Shown piece after piece: positions 24,428 through 33,466 of a DNA stretch of 52,200 nucleotides. Both the position numbers and the translations under genes were made by a program. Location: positions 153,523 to 205,722 of the forward strand of contig MKVE01000017.1 of assembly GCA_001898785.1 (NCBI GenBank), read 5' to 3'. Below the pieces are notes generated by a model. The model did not search any database. It was not told the origin of the DNA and saw only the letters and a program-made list of their open reading frames with translations. The DNA comes from Chryseobacterium sp. 36-9 (GTDB lineage Bacteria > Bacteroidota > Bacteroidia > Flavobacteriales > Weeksellaceae). Every line of letters starts with the position of its first letter. Position 1 is the stretch's first letter.

Positions 24428-25947
24428 CCTAGAGGATCTACCGGAGTCGTACCATTCCAAATCTGAAAATCTAATGTAATAGATTCGTCAAAATCACTGC
24501 CAACCTCTCCAATCAGTGTTCCTGCAGAGACTTGCTGGTTAGCTTTTACCAATGTACTGGCTAAGTTAGAGTATACAGTGAAATAATTGCCATGTTTTAC
24601 AACAACTGTTCGGCTTCCATTAATTGCTTGGATGCTGGAAACCACTCCAGGAAAAACACAACGGGCTTTTGTTCCGGGCGAAACAGCGATTTTGATTCCA
24701 ATGTTTTCTTCCACAATATTTTTGAAAACAGGATGTGGCTGTCTCCCAAAACGGTGCGTTACAGTTCCTCTGTCAACAGGAAAAGTGATATGTCCTCTGT
24801 TATCGGCAAAATTACTTCCGACAGTAGAGCCGACGCCATAACTTTTCATTACTTTTTTCTCCGCTTCATCTTTGGCATCTTCATTTTTCTTATTGATAGC
24901 TGCTTCGTTAGCCTTAGCTGCTGCTAATTTGTCATTAGCGGCTTTTGCTCTTTCTTCAGCTTCTCTTGTTGCTTTTTCTGCTGCTGCCTTTTTCTCTGCT
25001 GCTTTGTTAGATTCTGCTAATTTCCTTTCGTCTTCTGCTTTTTTAGCAGCTAATTCATTAGCTTTTTTCAGTTCAGCCTCTGCTTTTTTTCTTTCAGCTT
25101 CAGCTGCTGCCAGCCTGGCTCTGTTTTCTGCTTCAATTCTTTCTTTTTCTTTTTTAGCGGCAATTTCTGCTAACCTTTTTCTTTCAGCTTCAGCCTTTTT
25201 CTCTGCTTCTTCTTTGGCTTTCGCTATTCGGATCTCTTCAGCAATAATATTGGCGATCTGTCTTTGGAGATCTTTTTGCTGAACCTGCTTTTGTCTTATT
25301 TCTGCGGTTAATTGTGCTTCATTCTTTTTGAATTCATTCAGTAATTCCTGCTTTTGTTTTCTTTCACCTTCAATTACCGCCAGTTCTTTTTTCTGGGAAA
25401 GGAGAAGATTATCTTTTTCATTCACAGATTTTTTCTTGAGTGCAATGTTTTTCCGGATTTCTTTGGCTTTATTAGAAATTTCCGCTGCTTTTTTGTCCTG
25501 ATATTCGGAGTATCTTTTCAGATATTCTATCCTTTTAAGCGCTTCACCAAGGTTTTTGGAAGAGAGGATAAAGGTGACTTTGTTTTGGACACCTTTTGTT
25601 TTATAGGCTTTTACAAGAATCTCTGCATAATTCTTACGAAGGACTTTTAGTTCTCGGTTATTCTTATTGATTTCAAGCTGACGTTTGTAAATATCGTCCT
25701 CTATAAATCTCTTTTCTTTTTGGGTGTTGTTGTAAACTTTTTCTCTGAGCGTCAGTTTTTGATTCACGGCATTGAGATAAGCTATAGAAAGTTTAGATTC
25801 TTGTTTTGTCTGATTCAAAGTTGCATTAAGAGAAGAAATCTGTTTCTTGAGCTCTGCATTTTGTTTTTGCAGTTGTTCTTTGTCCTTCTGTGCAAAAGCG
25901 ATTCCGAATACTAAAATACTTATAAAAAAACTTAATTTCTTAATCAT
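24412..25947 (-). CDS. EnvC-like murein hydrolase activator: coiled coil plus degenerate LytM/M23 domain
   Basis: A 511-residue exported protein. The signal peptide ends FGIAFAQ; a very long coiled coil spans about 22-370 and is rich in Ala, Glu and Lys. The LytM domain (about 395-511) has lost both catalytic signatures: the usual H-xxx-D site reads EENIGIKI, and the usual H-x-H reads LDFQIW. Such degenerate LytM proteins (EnvC, NlpD) activate amidases instead of cutting peptidoglycan. Its start overlaps the DUF4292 gene stop (ATGA, 25947-25944), so the two are translationally coupled. The inferred role is control of septal peptidoglycan splitting. Confidence 0.88.
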   Translation of the reverse strand: MIKKLSFFISILVFGIAFAQKDKEQLQKQNAELKKQISSLNATLNQTKQESKLSIAYLNAVNQKLTLREKVYNNTQKEKRFIEDDIYKRQLEINKNNRELKVLRKNYAEILVKAYKTKGVQNKVTFILSSKNLGEALKRIEYLKRYSEYQDKKAAEISNKAKEIRKNIALKKKSVNEKDNLLLSQKKELAVIEGERKQKQELLNEFKKNEAQLTAEIRQKQVQQKDLQRQIANIIAEEIRIAKAKEEAEKKAEAERKRLAEIAAKKEKERIEAENRARLAAAEAERKKAEAELKKANELAAKKAEDERKLAESNKAAEKKAAAEKATREAEERAKAANDKLAAAKANEAAINKKNEDAKDEAEKKVMKSYGVGSTVGSNFADNRGHITFPVDRGTVTHRFGRQPHPVFKNIVEENIGIKIAVSPGTKARCVFPGVVSSIQAINGSRTVVVKHGNYFTVYSNLASTLVKANQQVSAGTLIGEVGSDFDESITLDFQIWNGTTPVDPLGWVSY

Positions 25948-26744
25948 TTAATTTCTGTCTTTGTATAATTGGCAGGAACGGAATAAGTAGTTTCCATTCG
26001 GGAAAAATCAAATTTCGTGTTTTCAATCAATATTTCGTCTGTTTTCTTTGCTTTTATAATTATTTTAACACTTTTTGGAAAGCTTTCATTATTGAGAATT
26101 TCTCTATTAGAATAAGTGATTTCTAACTGATCATTATTCCTCGGGTTGGTAAGTAATACATGATTCAGCTCCAGGTTTTTATCGTAATCCAATGAGATAT
26201 TATATTCGGTTGTTTTTCCGTTTTCAGTAATTTTTTGAGTTTCCTTTGATGAGAGATTAAAACCCTGAGCATTTTGAGTCAGTTTATACTGATTGTCGGA
26301 AACCGGCAGAAAAGTTTTTCCTAACAGCAAATTCTGTAAAGCATTATAATCTATAAAATTGACATTTAATAGTTTGTTAAGATAACTAAAATCAGAATCG
26401 ATATAAGTTTTATCAAGTTTATAATAACCTTTGATACCTTCGGGAGTTGCAACACCTCTTGCAGCCTGAAGAATAACTGCAGTTAAATTCATCCATATTT
26501 TTTGGCCGTTTTCCACATAGATCACTGCATCCAGAGTCGGAATAAACGAACCTGTTTTTGCGTCAATTTTACTATTGATTTTTACAGCATCAAAGGTTGA
26601 TTTTTTTTCTATTGCCGAGAAAAATTGAGAATTATTTTCAATTGGTTTTGTAGTACTTACCGGTTGTTCGGGAGTTGTCTTTTTCTGAACACTACATGAT
26701 GCCACCAGTAGCGCTGAAAATATGATTAGAAGATAGGTTTTCAT
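25944..26744 (-). CDS. DUF4292 lipoprotein
   Basis: A 266-residue protein with lipobox LVASC (Cys17) and a proline/threonine-rich linker. The beta-rich body matches DUF4292: DAVKINSKIDAKTGSFIPTL (read as DAVKINSKIDAK and TGSFIPTLDA), WMNLTAVILQAARGVATPEG and YSNREILNNESFPKSVKI. The fold is of the LolA/LolB type in known relatives, suggesting a lipid- or lipoprotein-handling role. It is the first gene of the operon and overlaps the EnvC-like gene by four bases. Function is unproven. Confidence 0.85.
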   Translation of the reverse strand: MKTYLLIIFSALLVASCSVQKKTTPEQPVSTTKPIENNSQFFSAIEKKSTFDAVKINSKIDAKTGSFIPTLDAVIYVENGQKIWMNLTAVILQAARGVATPEGIKGYYKLDKTYIDSDFSYLNKLLNVNFIDYNALQNLLLGKTFLPVSDNQYKLTQNAQGFNLSSKETQKITENGKTTEYNISLDYDKNLELNHVLLTNPRNNDQLEITYSNREILNNESFPKSVKIIIKAKKTDEILIENTKFDFSRMETTYSVPANYTKTEIK

Positions 26745-26826
26745 AAACTTTTTTCAAGTGAATCTAACAATATTAACGCCAAATAGGAATTAATATTTCT
26801 AAAAACTTAGTTAAATAAAATGACAA

Positions 26827-26850
26827 ACTTTGCCAGATGTCTGACAAAGT
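26827..26850 (-). terminator. Probable terminator of the nucleotidyltransferase gene
   Basis: ACTTTG..CAGA and TCTG..CAAAGT form a stem with one bulge and a 2-nt loop. On the minus strand TTTGTCATTTTATTT follows. Confidence 0.6.
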
Positions 26851-26872
26851 CTGTATTAATAATTTGTACAAA

Positions 26873-27892
26873 TTAATCTTTTGAAAGGAAATCTAAAACT
26901 GAATAATCACCTAAAGAAATCTCTCTTGCTACACCAAAATATTTGGCAGAGTTACCAATCATTGAATTGCTTAGATTCCCATGGTCAATAATGGTATTCT
27001 CCTGGATTAATGAGTTATCAATATTTGAATTAATGACAATTGTATTGTTACCAAGAGAAACATTAGGGCCAATTTTAGAATTAGAAATCTTAACATTTTC
27101 TCCAATAAAACATGGCGGGATAATTAAGCAGTTTTCGATTTTAGCAGATTCCGGATATTTTGCCATACATTCTTTTTCGTACTGCAAAATTTTGCTGTTA
27201 GTTTCTACAGTGGCATTTTTATTTCCGCAATCCATCCAATCGTCAACTTTTCCTAAAGAAAATTTAGCACCTTTTGCTCTGAGGTTTTCTAATGCGGTTG
27301 TTAATTGATATTCGCCACCTTCAAGAATATGATTATCCATTATATGGTCAATTTCTGCCATCAATTTCTCCGCAGAATTGAAATAATAAATGCCGATAAT
27401 GGCCAAATCAGAAACATATTCTTTCGGTTTTTCTACAAAATCTGTAATGAAACCATAATCATCCAGTTTCACAACCCCAAAAGCAGATGGATCATCAACT
27501 TTTTTTACCCAGATTACACCGTCCGCATTGGTATCCAAATGGAAATCTGCACGGAATAATGTATCAGCAAATGCAATAATTACCGGCCCACTCATACTTT
27601 TCCTTGCACAATTGATAGCGTGAGCTGTTCCCAAAGGTTCGTTTTGTGTATATATGCTTCCTTTTGCTCCAAGATTTTCAGCAACTTTTATTAATGATGA
27701 TTCTACTTCCGGTCCAAAATCTCCGATGATGAAGGCGATTTCCTCTATGGGCTCATTAGCTACTTTTGCAATGTCTTCTACCAGTCTCTGTACGATTGGC
27801 TTTCCTGCAATCGGGATCAATGGTTTTGGTACTGTCAGTGTATGAGGTCTAAGTCTGGATCCGCGTCCAGCCATTGGAACTATTATTTTCAT
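26873..27892 (-). CDS. Sugar-phosphate nucleotidyltransferase with left-handed beta-helix
   Basis: A 339-residue enzyme of the RmlA/GlmU type that makes an NDP-sugar. Nucleotide-binding signature VPMAGRGSRLRPHTLTVPKP is at residues 5-24, AFADTLF is the metal-site region, and the catalytic domain runs to about 240. Residues about 245-325 are hexapeptide-like turns (IGENVKISNSKIGPNVSLGNNT, read as IGENVKISN and SKIGPNVSLGNNT), so the protein probably oligomerises or carries an acyl/acetyl-transferase-like tail. The substrate sugar cannot be read from sequence. It lies 53 bp downstream of the flippase on the same strand, fitting a polysaccharide pathway. Confidence 0.85.
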   Translation of the reverse strand: MKIIVPMAGRGSRLRPHTLTVPKPLIPIAGKPIVQRLVEDIAKVANEPIEEIAFIIGDFGPEVESSLIKVAENLGAKGSIYTQNEPLGTAHAINCARKSMSGPVIIAFADTLFRADFHLDTNADGVIWVKKVDDPSAFGVVKLDDYGFITDFVEKPKEYVSDLAIIGIYYFNSAEKLMAEIDHIMDNHILEGGEYQLTTALENLRAKGAKFSLGKVDDWMDCGNKNATVETNSKILQYEKECMAKYPESAKIENCLIIPPCFIGENVKISNSKIGPNVSLGNNTIVINSNIDNSLIQENTIIDHGNLSNSMIGNSAKYFGVAREISLGDYSVLDFLSKD

Positions 27893-27945
27893 AAAATTAT
27901 TGTTAAATTTTTGGCTATTAGTTAGTTAATATTAAGTTTGAGTTG

Positions 27946-29403
27946 TTATTTCCTTTTAATTTTATTAAGAATTTTTGCCGGAATCAATTTTTCCTTTCTT
28001 AATAAGAAGGTTGCCAAAATTAGAAATATAACATTTCCTAGCCAAATGTTTTCTTTTAAATATTGATAACATACCAGAGACACTAGCATTGTGATGGTAA
28101 TGACTGTAATATTTTTGTAAATATTGTAAGGGATCGGATATTTGTAATGCCCCCAAATGTACGAGATAACCATCATGGCAAAGTAACTCGCAATGGTTGC
28201 CCAAGTCGAAGCCCAATAACCATATTTCGGAATGAAATAAAAATTAATTAGAATTGTAATCAAAACGCCAATTCCTGAAATATATGCTCCAATGATCGTT
28301 TTATCTGTTAATTTGTACCAAATCGAAAGGTTAAGATAAATCCCTAAAAACAAGCTGGCAAAAAACAATATCGGAAGAATTCCAATACCTTCATAATATT
28401 CAGGATTGTTGATGTAAACTTTTGCGATCCAATCAAGATTTACAGAAAGGAATAAAACAATCAGGCAATTGATTGCGATGAAAATATCCATTAGCCTTAC
28501 GTACATCTCTTTAGCGTTATCTTTTTTGGAATTACTAAAGAAAAATGGTTCAATTCCTAAAGAATAAGCTTGTCTGAACAAAATAACAAATGTAACAACC
28601 TTTGCCACACCACCATACACACCTAATTCGTGACGACCGATGTCTTCTGGTAAAAGAAATTTAAGAAACTGTCTGTCAAAGGTTTCGTTGATGATTCCAG
28701 CCAAACCTGCAATGGTAATCGGCCAGGAATATTTTATCATCTTTTTCCAAAGTTCCCAAGAGAAATACTTTATCCTTGCGATTAATAATTCTTGCGATAA
28801 CATCAAAAATGTGATTGAACTTGCAACAAGATTGGCTACAAAAACATAACCGATTCCAAATTCCGGACTGTATTTTAATCTGAAAATTCCATTTGGATAT
28901 TTTGGCAGAATAATGATGAAAAATACAACCAAAAGAAAATTAATAATTCCGTTTGTGATTCTGATTCCTGCATATTTCAAAGGTCTTTCATTTTTCCTCA
29001 GCATTACAAAAGGCATTGCACAAAAAGCATCCAAAGCCAAAGTCACTGTTAAGATTGCCAATAAGTCAACCTGGTCTGGTGTTTTGAAAGCATCAGCAAG
29101 AGGTTGTCTGTAAATCAATGTGAAAAAAAGATAAACCAAAGTTACAGCCAAAACACTGAAAAATGAAGTTGAAATCAGTTTTCTATCATCTTTTTCGTCC
29201 AGAGCAAATCGGAAAAAAGTGGTTTCCATACCGTGCGTCAAAAGGACAGCAATAACACCTGCTACCGAATAGAAGTCGGCAAAAGGGGAATAAGCGGTCG
29301 GTCCAAAAGTTCTCGTAATAATAGGATTGATAACGAATGGGAAGAGTCTGATAATCACAGTCGTTAATCCATAAAGTGCGGTTTGTCCGAGAAGTTTCTT
29401 CAT
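27946..29403 (-). CDS. Polysaccharide flippase (Wzx/MVF superfamily)
   Basis: A 485-residue membrane protein with about fourteen predicted helices. The N-terminus (LLGQTALYGLTTVIIRLFPF, then TRTFGPTAYSPFADF) is typical of polysaccharide exporters, which flip lipid-linked oligosaccharides across the inner membrane. The C-terminal pair of helices is followed by a basic tail (LIPAKILNKIKRK). It has its own promoter just upstream and is followed by the nucleotidyltransferase gene. The substrate is unknown and no polymerase or glycosyltransferase genes lie nearby. Confidence 0.9.
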   Translation of the reverse strand: MKKLLGQTALYGLTTVIIRLFPFVINPIITRTFGPTAYSPFADFYSVAGVIAVLLTHGMETTFFRFALDEKDDRKLISTSFFSVLAVTLVYLFFTLIYRQPLADAFKTPDQVDLLAILTVTLALDAFCAMPFVMLRKNERPLKYAGIRITNGIINFLLVVFFIIILPKYPNGIFRLKYSPEFGIGYVFVANLVASSITFLMLSQELLIARIKYFSWELWKKMIKYSWPITIAGLAGIINETFDRQFLKFLLPEDIGRHELGVYGGVAKVVTFVILFRQAYSLGIEPFFFSNSKKDNAKEMYVRLMDIFIAINCLIVLFLSVNLDWIAKVYINNPEYYEGIGILPILFFASLFLGIYLNLSIWYKLTDKTIIGAYISGIGVLITILINFYFIPKYGYWASTWATIASYFAMMVISYIWGHYKYPIPYNIYKNITVITITMLVSLVCYQYLKENIWLGNVIFLILATFLLRKEKLIPAKILNKIKRK

Positions 29404-29428
29404 TTTAATTTCGATTCGAAAATTTTTG

Positions 29429-29457
29429 CAAAATTAATGGATTCTGTCAAAGTTCAA
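29429..29457 (-). promoter_or_regulatory. Promoter of the flippase gene
   Basis: On the minus strand TTG (29457-29455), 18 bp, then TAATTTTG (29436-29429), a perfect TAnnTTTG. The start codon is 25 bp downstream. Confidence 0.65.
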
Positions 29458-29459
29458 TT

Positions 29460-31757
29460 TTATTTCTTCGGTTTGTCGGTCATATAGAATGTCAGCTTTC
29501 CACCATTCATAATATCCTGATGTCTGATTGTAAAATCTTTTATGGCTTTTCCATTCAGTTCTATTTTTTCTATGTAAACATTTTTATCAGACTGATTTTT
29601 AGCTTCAATTTCGAATGATTTTCCGTTTTCAAGATTCAGAGTTGCATTCTTCACACTTGGACTTCCAATTTGATATTCATCAGAACCCGGCGAAACAGGA
29701 TAGAATCCTAAACTGCTGAAAATATACCACGCACTCATTTGTCCGCAATCGTCATTTCCACCTAATCCATCGGGTTTTGCTTTGTATTGCATTTTCAGAA
29801 TTTTGCGGATTTGAGACTGCGTTTTCCAAGGTTGTCCGGCAACATTATAGAGATAAGCGACGTGATGCGCGGGTTCGTTGCCGTGAACATAACCACCGAT
29901 AATTCCTTCTCGTGTAATGTCTTCAGTATCGGCAAAAAACTCGTCGGGCAAATGCATCGAAAATAATTCATCCAGATTTTCTCCAAATTTCTTTTTTCCG
30001 CCCATCGATTTCATCAGTTCCTCTGGATTATGCGGAACGAAAAAGCTGTAATTCCACGAATTTCCTTCGATAAAGCCTTGTCCGTGCGTGCTCAGCAAAT
30101 CAAATTCTTTTTTGAAACTTCCGTCAGATAATCTAGGTCTCATAAAACCAATCGATTTGTCGAAGACATTTTTCCAGTTTTCGGAACGTTTCAGATATTC
30201 ATTATAGATGTTGGTTTTGCCTAATTTTTTTGCAATCTGAGCAATCGCCCAATCGTCGTAAGCGTATTCCAAAGTGTTGGAAACCGATGTTCCGTTTTTC
30301 TCCGCAGAGATATAGCCTTTGTCGATGTATTCGCCGATGCCTTCGTAACTTCGTTTGTTGGAAGTGGTGATACAAGCCTTCAAAGCTTCCTCCAGATTTC
30401 CTGTAAATGTATTTTTAATAATGGCATCAGCAATCAAAGAAACCGAATGATAACCGCTCATACACCAGTTTTCATTGGCGTAATGCGACCAAAAAGGTAA
30501 CATTTTCAGGCTGAACTGGTCATAATGTGCCAACATTGATTTAACCATATCATTATTTCGTTTTGGCTGAATGATATTAAAGAACGGATGCAAAGCGCGG
30601 TAAGTGTCCCAAAGCGAAAATGTGGTGTAGTTTGTAAAATCTTTTGCCTGATGAACATTTTGGTCGAGACCTTTATACTCACCGTTGATGTCCATATAAG
30701 TCGTCGGATTGATGAAAGTATGATACATTGCCGTGTAAAAATTCACTTTATCATTGTCGTTTAAAGTATTGACAACGATTTTACTCAGTTCTTTATTCCA
30801 ATTATTTTGAGCCTGATTTTTTACGTTATCAAAGTTCCAATCCGGTGTTTCTTTCTGTAAATTTTCCAAAGCATTGGCTTGACTGACTGGCGAAATCGCA
30901 AACTTAATTTGAATTTTTTCATTGTCCAGAGTATCAAAATCGAAGTGCATTCTGATTTTCTTTCCGGCAATTTCTGGGAAATTTTCATCCTGATTCCATT
31001 TTCTCCAAAAACCTCGGTAAGCTTGCTTTGAATCAAAATTTTTCTGTCCGTAAGATTTGAAAGGCCTCGAAAATTCCATTGCGAAATAAACTGTTCTTGT
31101 CCTTGCCCAGCCATTGGTTTGTCGGTAACCTGTAATTCTGCGGTCGTTTTCTATCCTTGCATAAGTCCAGATATTCTTGTCATCGTAATTGTAAATGCCT
31201 GACATCAAATCCAAAATAATATGCGCATCATCAGATTTTGGAAACGTGTATTGATGAAATCCAACTCTTGTAGTTGCTGTTAATTCCGCTAAAATATTAG
31301 AATCATCGAGTTTCACTTTATAATAGCCGGCTTCTGCTTTTTCGTTCTGATGAGAAAATCTGGAACGAAATCCACTTTCGGGATTTTGAGCAGTTCCGGG
31401 ATTCAATTTTAAGTTTCCAACAGTCGGCATTATCAGAAAATCACCCAAATCCGAATGTCCGGTTCCACTAAAATGCGTGTGCGAAAAACCGACAATCGTT
31501 TTATCTTCATAGCGATATCCGGCGCAATATTTATAGACATCAGGATTGTATTTTCCTTTGACTTCGTAAGATAAAGTGTCGGTTTCAGGACTGAGTTGAA
31601 CGGCTCCAAAAGGAACAGTCGCGCCAGGAAAAGTATGTCCCATTTTCTCGGTTCCAATAATTGGATTTACGAATTTGACAAGGTTTTCTAATTTCTGAGA
31701 ACTGAATAATGAACCGCATAAAACAGTTAGAATTAAAATTAATTTTCTCGAAAACAT
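29460..31757 (-). CDS. GH92 family alpha-1,2-mannosidase
   Basis: A 765-residue exported glycosidase. The signal peptide ends LFSSQ. The N-terminal beta-sandwich begins KFVNPIIGTEKMGHTFPGATVPFG (read as FVNPIIGTEKMGHTF and PGATVPFG), a hallmark of GH92. The (alpha/alpha)6 catalytic domain carries LWDTYRALHPFF, HGNEPAHHVAYLYN (with the catalytic-site Glu and His) and GGNDDCGQMSAWYIFSSLGFYP (read as GGNDDCGQMSAW and YIFSSLGFYP). GH92 enzymes are calcium-dependent inverting exo-mannosidases that trim alpha-mannans or N-glycans. No T9SS sorting domain is seen, so it is probably periplasmic. No SusC/D pair is nearby. Confidence 0.93.
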   Translation of the reverse strand: MFSRKLILILTVLCGSLFSSQKLENLVKFVNPIIGTEKMGHTFPGATVPFGAVQLSPETDTLSYEVKGKYNPDVYKYCAGYRYEDKTIVGFSHTHFSGTGHSDLGDFLIMPTVGNLKLNPGTAQNPESGFRSRFSHQNEKAEAGYYKVKLDDSNILAELTATTRVGFHQYTFPKSDDAHIILDLMSGIYNYDDKNIWTYARIENDRRITGYRQTNGWARTRTVYFAMEFSRPFKSYGQKNFDSKQAYRGFWRKWNQDENFPEIAGKKIRMHFDFDTLDNEKIQIKFAISPVSQANALENLQKETPDWNFDNVKNQAQNNWNKELSKIVVNTLNDNDKVNFYTAMYHTFINPTTYMDINGEYKGLDQNVHQAKDFTNYTTFSLWDTYRALHPFFNIIQPKRNNDMVKSMLAHYDQFSLKMLPFWSHYANENWCMSGYHSVSLIADAIIKNTFTGNLEEALKACITTSNKRSYEGIGEYIDKGYISAEKNGTSVSNTLEYAYDDWAIAQIAKKLGKTNIYNEYLKRSENWKNVFDKSIGFMRPRLSDGSFKKEFDLLSTHGQGFIEGNSWNYSFFVPHNPEELMKSMGGKKKFGENLDELFSMHLPDEFFADTEDITREGIIGGYVHGNEPAHHVAYLYNVAGQPWKTQSQIRKILKMQYKAKPDGLGGNDDCGQMSAWYIFSSLGFYPVSPGSDEYQIGSPSVKNATLNLENGKSFEIEAKNQSDKNVYIEKIELNGKAIKDFTIRHQDIMNGGKLTFYMTDKPKK

Positions 31758-31786
31758 TCTTTGGAATTTTGAAGCAATTTAGTTTA

Positions 31787-31897
31787 AAACCACAAAAGGC
31801 ACAAAAGTTTTATTTACTTGCAAGTTTTAAAAAGGAAACTTTGTCTGCTTTAATTTCAATTCAAGGATACTTTTTTCTTTTGTGACTTTTGTGGTTT
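31787..31897. repeat. Long inverted repeat between GH92 and pyrC
   Basis: Arms of 21 bp at 31787-31807 (AAACCACAAAAGGCACAAAAG reads as AAACCACAAAAGG then CACAAAAG) and 31877-31897 are reverse complements at 20 of 21 positions, with 69 bp between them. This AACCACAAAAGGCACAAAAG element has the look of a widespread flavobacterial intergenic repeat. The right arm contributes the -33 TTG of the pyrC promoter. Confidence 0.75.
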
Positions 31898-31920
31898 ATA
31901 AATTCAAAAACTTAATTTTG
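31889..31920 (+). promoter_or_regulatory. Promoter of pyrC
   Basis: TTG (31889-31891), 21 bp, then TAATTTTG (31913-31920). The -33 lies inside the right arm of the inverted repeat. The ATG is 20 bp downstream. Confidence 0.7.
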
Positions 31921-31940
31921 CTTCTATATATGGAAGTAAA

Positions 31941-33278
31941 ATGAAAATCCTGATTAAAAACGCCCAAATCGTCAACGAAGGGAAGATTATCCAAAGCGAT
32001 ATTCTCATCGAAAATGATTTGATTTCCAAAATTGAATCTAATCTTTCCGAAGAAGCAGACCAGATTATCGATGCTTCGGGAAAATATCTTTTACCGGGAG
32101 TAATTGATGATCAGGTGCATTTCCGTGAGCCGGGTTTGACCTGGAAAGGCGATATTGAAACAGAATCACGTTCTGCAATTGCAGGCGGAACTACAAGTTT
32201 TATAGAACAGCCCAATACGGTTCCCAATGCTGTAACTCAGGAATTGTTGGCTGATAAATACGAAATTGCTTCTCAAAAGTCTTTCGCTAACTACGGTTTT
32301 ATGATGGGCGGAACCAATGATAATCTGGAAGAAGTTTTGAAAACAAATCCGAGAAATGTTCCCGGAATTAAATTATTTTTAGGTTCTTCCACAGGAAATA
32401 TGTTAGTTGACAATCCTGAAACTTTAGAAAATATTTTCAGTAATACCAAAATGTTGATCGCTGTTCACTGTGAAGACGAGGCAACCATCAGAGCCAATAC
32501 TCAAAAATATCTGGATGAATTTGGCGAAGATATTCCGGTGAAATTTCATCATTTAATAAGGAGTGAGGAGGCTTGTTATAAATCTTCCTCAAAAGCGATT
32601 GAACTGGCAAAGAAAACCGGAGCAAGACTTCACGTTTTTCATTTGTCAACAGCGATTGAAACGGAGCTTTTCAGAAATGATATTCCTTTAAAAGATAAAA
32701 AAATAACGGCGGAAGTTTGTGTTCATCATCTGACTTTCACCAACGAAGATTACGACACGAAAGGCGGACTTATCAAATGGAATCCGGCCGTAAAAACACA
32801 AAAAGACAAGGACGGACTTTGGGAAGCGTTGTTGGATGACCGAATCGATGTGATTGCAACCGATCATGCTCCGCACACTTGGGAAGAAAAACAGAATGTT
32901 TACACCAAATGTCCTTCCGGGGCGCCTCTGGTTCAACATTCTTTGGTGGTGATGTTGGAAAATTACAAAAACGGAAAGATTTCTTTGGAAAGAATCGTTG
33001 AAAAAATGGCTCACAATCCTGCGATTTTGTTCAGAATCGAAAAAAGAGGTTTCATCAGAGAAGGTTACAAAGCAGACTTGGTTTTGGTTGATTTAAATGA
33101 AAACTGGATGGTTGAGAAAGAAAATATCCTTTATAAATGCGGTTGGAGCCCGCTGGAAGGAACTGAGTTTCATTCTAAAGTTACCCATACTTTCGTCAAC
33201 GGAAATCTGGTTTATGAAAACGGAAAAATCAATGAAGAAAAATTCGGAGAGCGTTTGCTTTTTGAAGTTGAAGACTAA
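31941..33278 (+). CDS. pyrC: Dihydroorotase
   Basis: A 445-residue amidohydrolase that closes carbamoyl-aspartate to dihydroorotate in pyrimidine synthesis. Visible motifs: IDDQVHFREPG at 56-65 (metal and substrate site), GIKLFLGSSTGNML with the carbamylated lysine, AVHCED, LHVFHLST and IATDHAPHT (catalytic Asp). The first histidine of the usual H-x-H is glutamine, as I recall for Bacteroidota dihydroorotases generally, so I do not read it as loss of function. Class I length. It has its own promoter and a strong terminator downstream. Confidence 0.93.
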   Translation: MKILIKNAQIVNEGKIIQSDILIENDLISKIESNLSEEADQIIDASGKYLLPGVIDDQVHFREPGLTWKGDIETESRSAIAGGTTSFIEQPNTVPNAVTQELLADKYEIASQKSFANYGFMMGGTNDNLEEVLKTNPRNVPGIKLFLGSSTGNMLVDNPETLENIFSNTKMLIAVHCEDEATIRANTQKYLDEFGEDIPVKFHHLIRSEEACYKSSSKAIELAKKTGARLHVFHLSTAIETELFRNDIPLKDKKITAEVCVHHLTFTNEDYDTKGGLIKWNPAVKTQKDKDGLWEALLDDRIDVIATDHAPHTWEEKQNVYTKCPSGAPLVQHSLVVMLENYKNGKISLERIVEKMAHNPAILFRIEKRGFIREGYKADLVLVDLNENWMVEKENILYKCGWSPLEGTEFHSKVTHTFVNGNLVYENGKINEEKFGERLLFEVED

Positions 33279-33303
33279 ATTAAATGATTAAAATTTTGAA
33301 TAT

Positions 33304-33373
33304 GTCATGCTGAACGAAATAAAATGTAGTGAAGAATCTTAAGTTGTTGAGATTCTTCCTTTGTCAGAATGAC
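33304..33373. repeat. Nested palindromic intergenic repeat (GTCATGCTGA...TCAGAATGAC type)
   Basis: The outer arms are GTCATGCTGA (33304-33313) and TCAGAATGAC (33364-33373). The inner arms GAAGAATCT (33331-33339) and AGATTCTTC (33350-33358) pair perfectly. This pattern resembles a repeat found in many Bacteroidota intergenic regions. It forms a long two-part hairpin after pyrC. Confidence 0.75.
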
Positions 33374-33408
33374 AAATATCTTTCATATTACAATAAGAAT
33401 TTATTAAA

Positions 33409-33448
33409 CAAAATCCTCATCAAATTTAGCTTGATGAGGATTTTTATT
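33409..33448. terminator. Bidirectional terminator between pyrC and azoR
   Basis: AAATCCTCATCAA (33411-33423) and TTGATGAGGATTT (33431-33443) form a perfect 13-bp stem with a 7-nt loop, followed by TTATTT. It serves convergent genes. Confidence 0.92.
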
Positions 33449-33466
33449 TCTAACAATTAATTAAAA

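Noticed and set aside
24872-25282. Alanine/serine-rich open frame on the plus strand.
   Set aside because: It is the mirror of the Ala/Glu/Lys coiled coil on the minus strand; composition is explained entirely by that gene.
32109-32135. Loss of a zinc-binding histidine in dihydroorotase (glutamine in DDQVH).
   Set aside because: From memory, Bacteroidota dihydroorotases generally carry this glutamine, and the other catalytic residues are intact.
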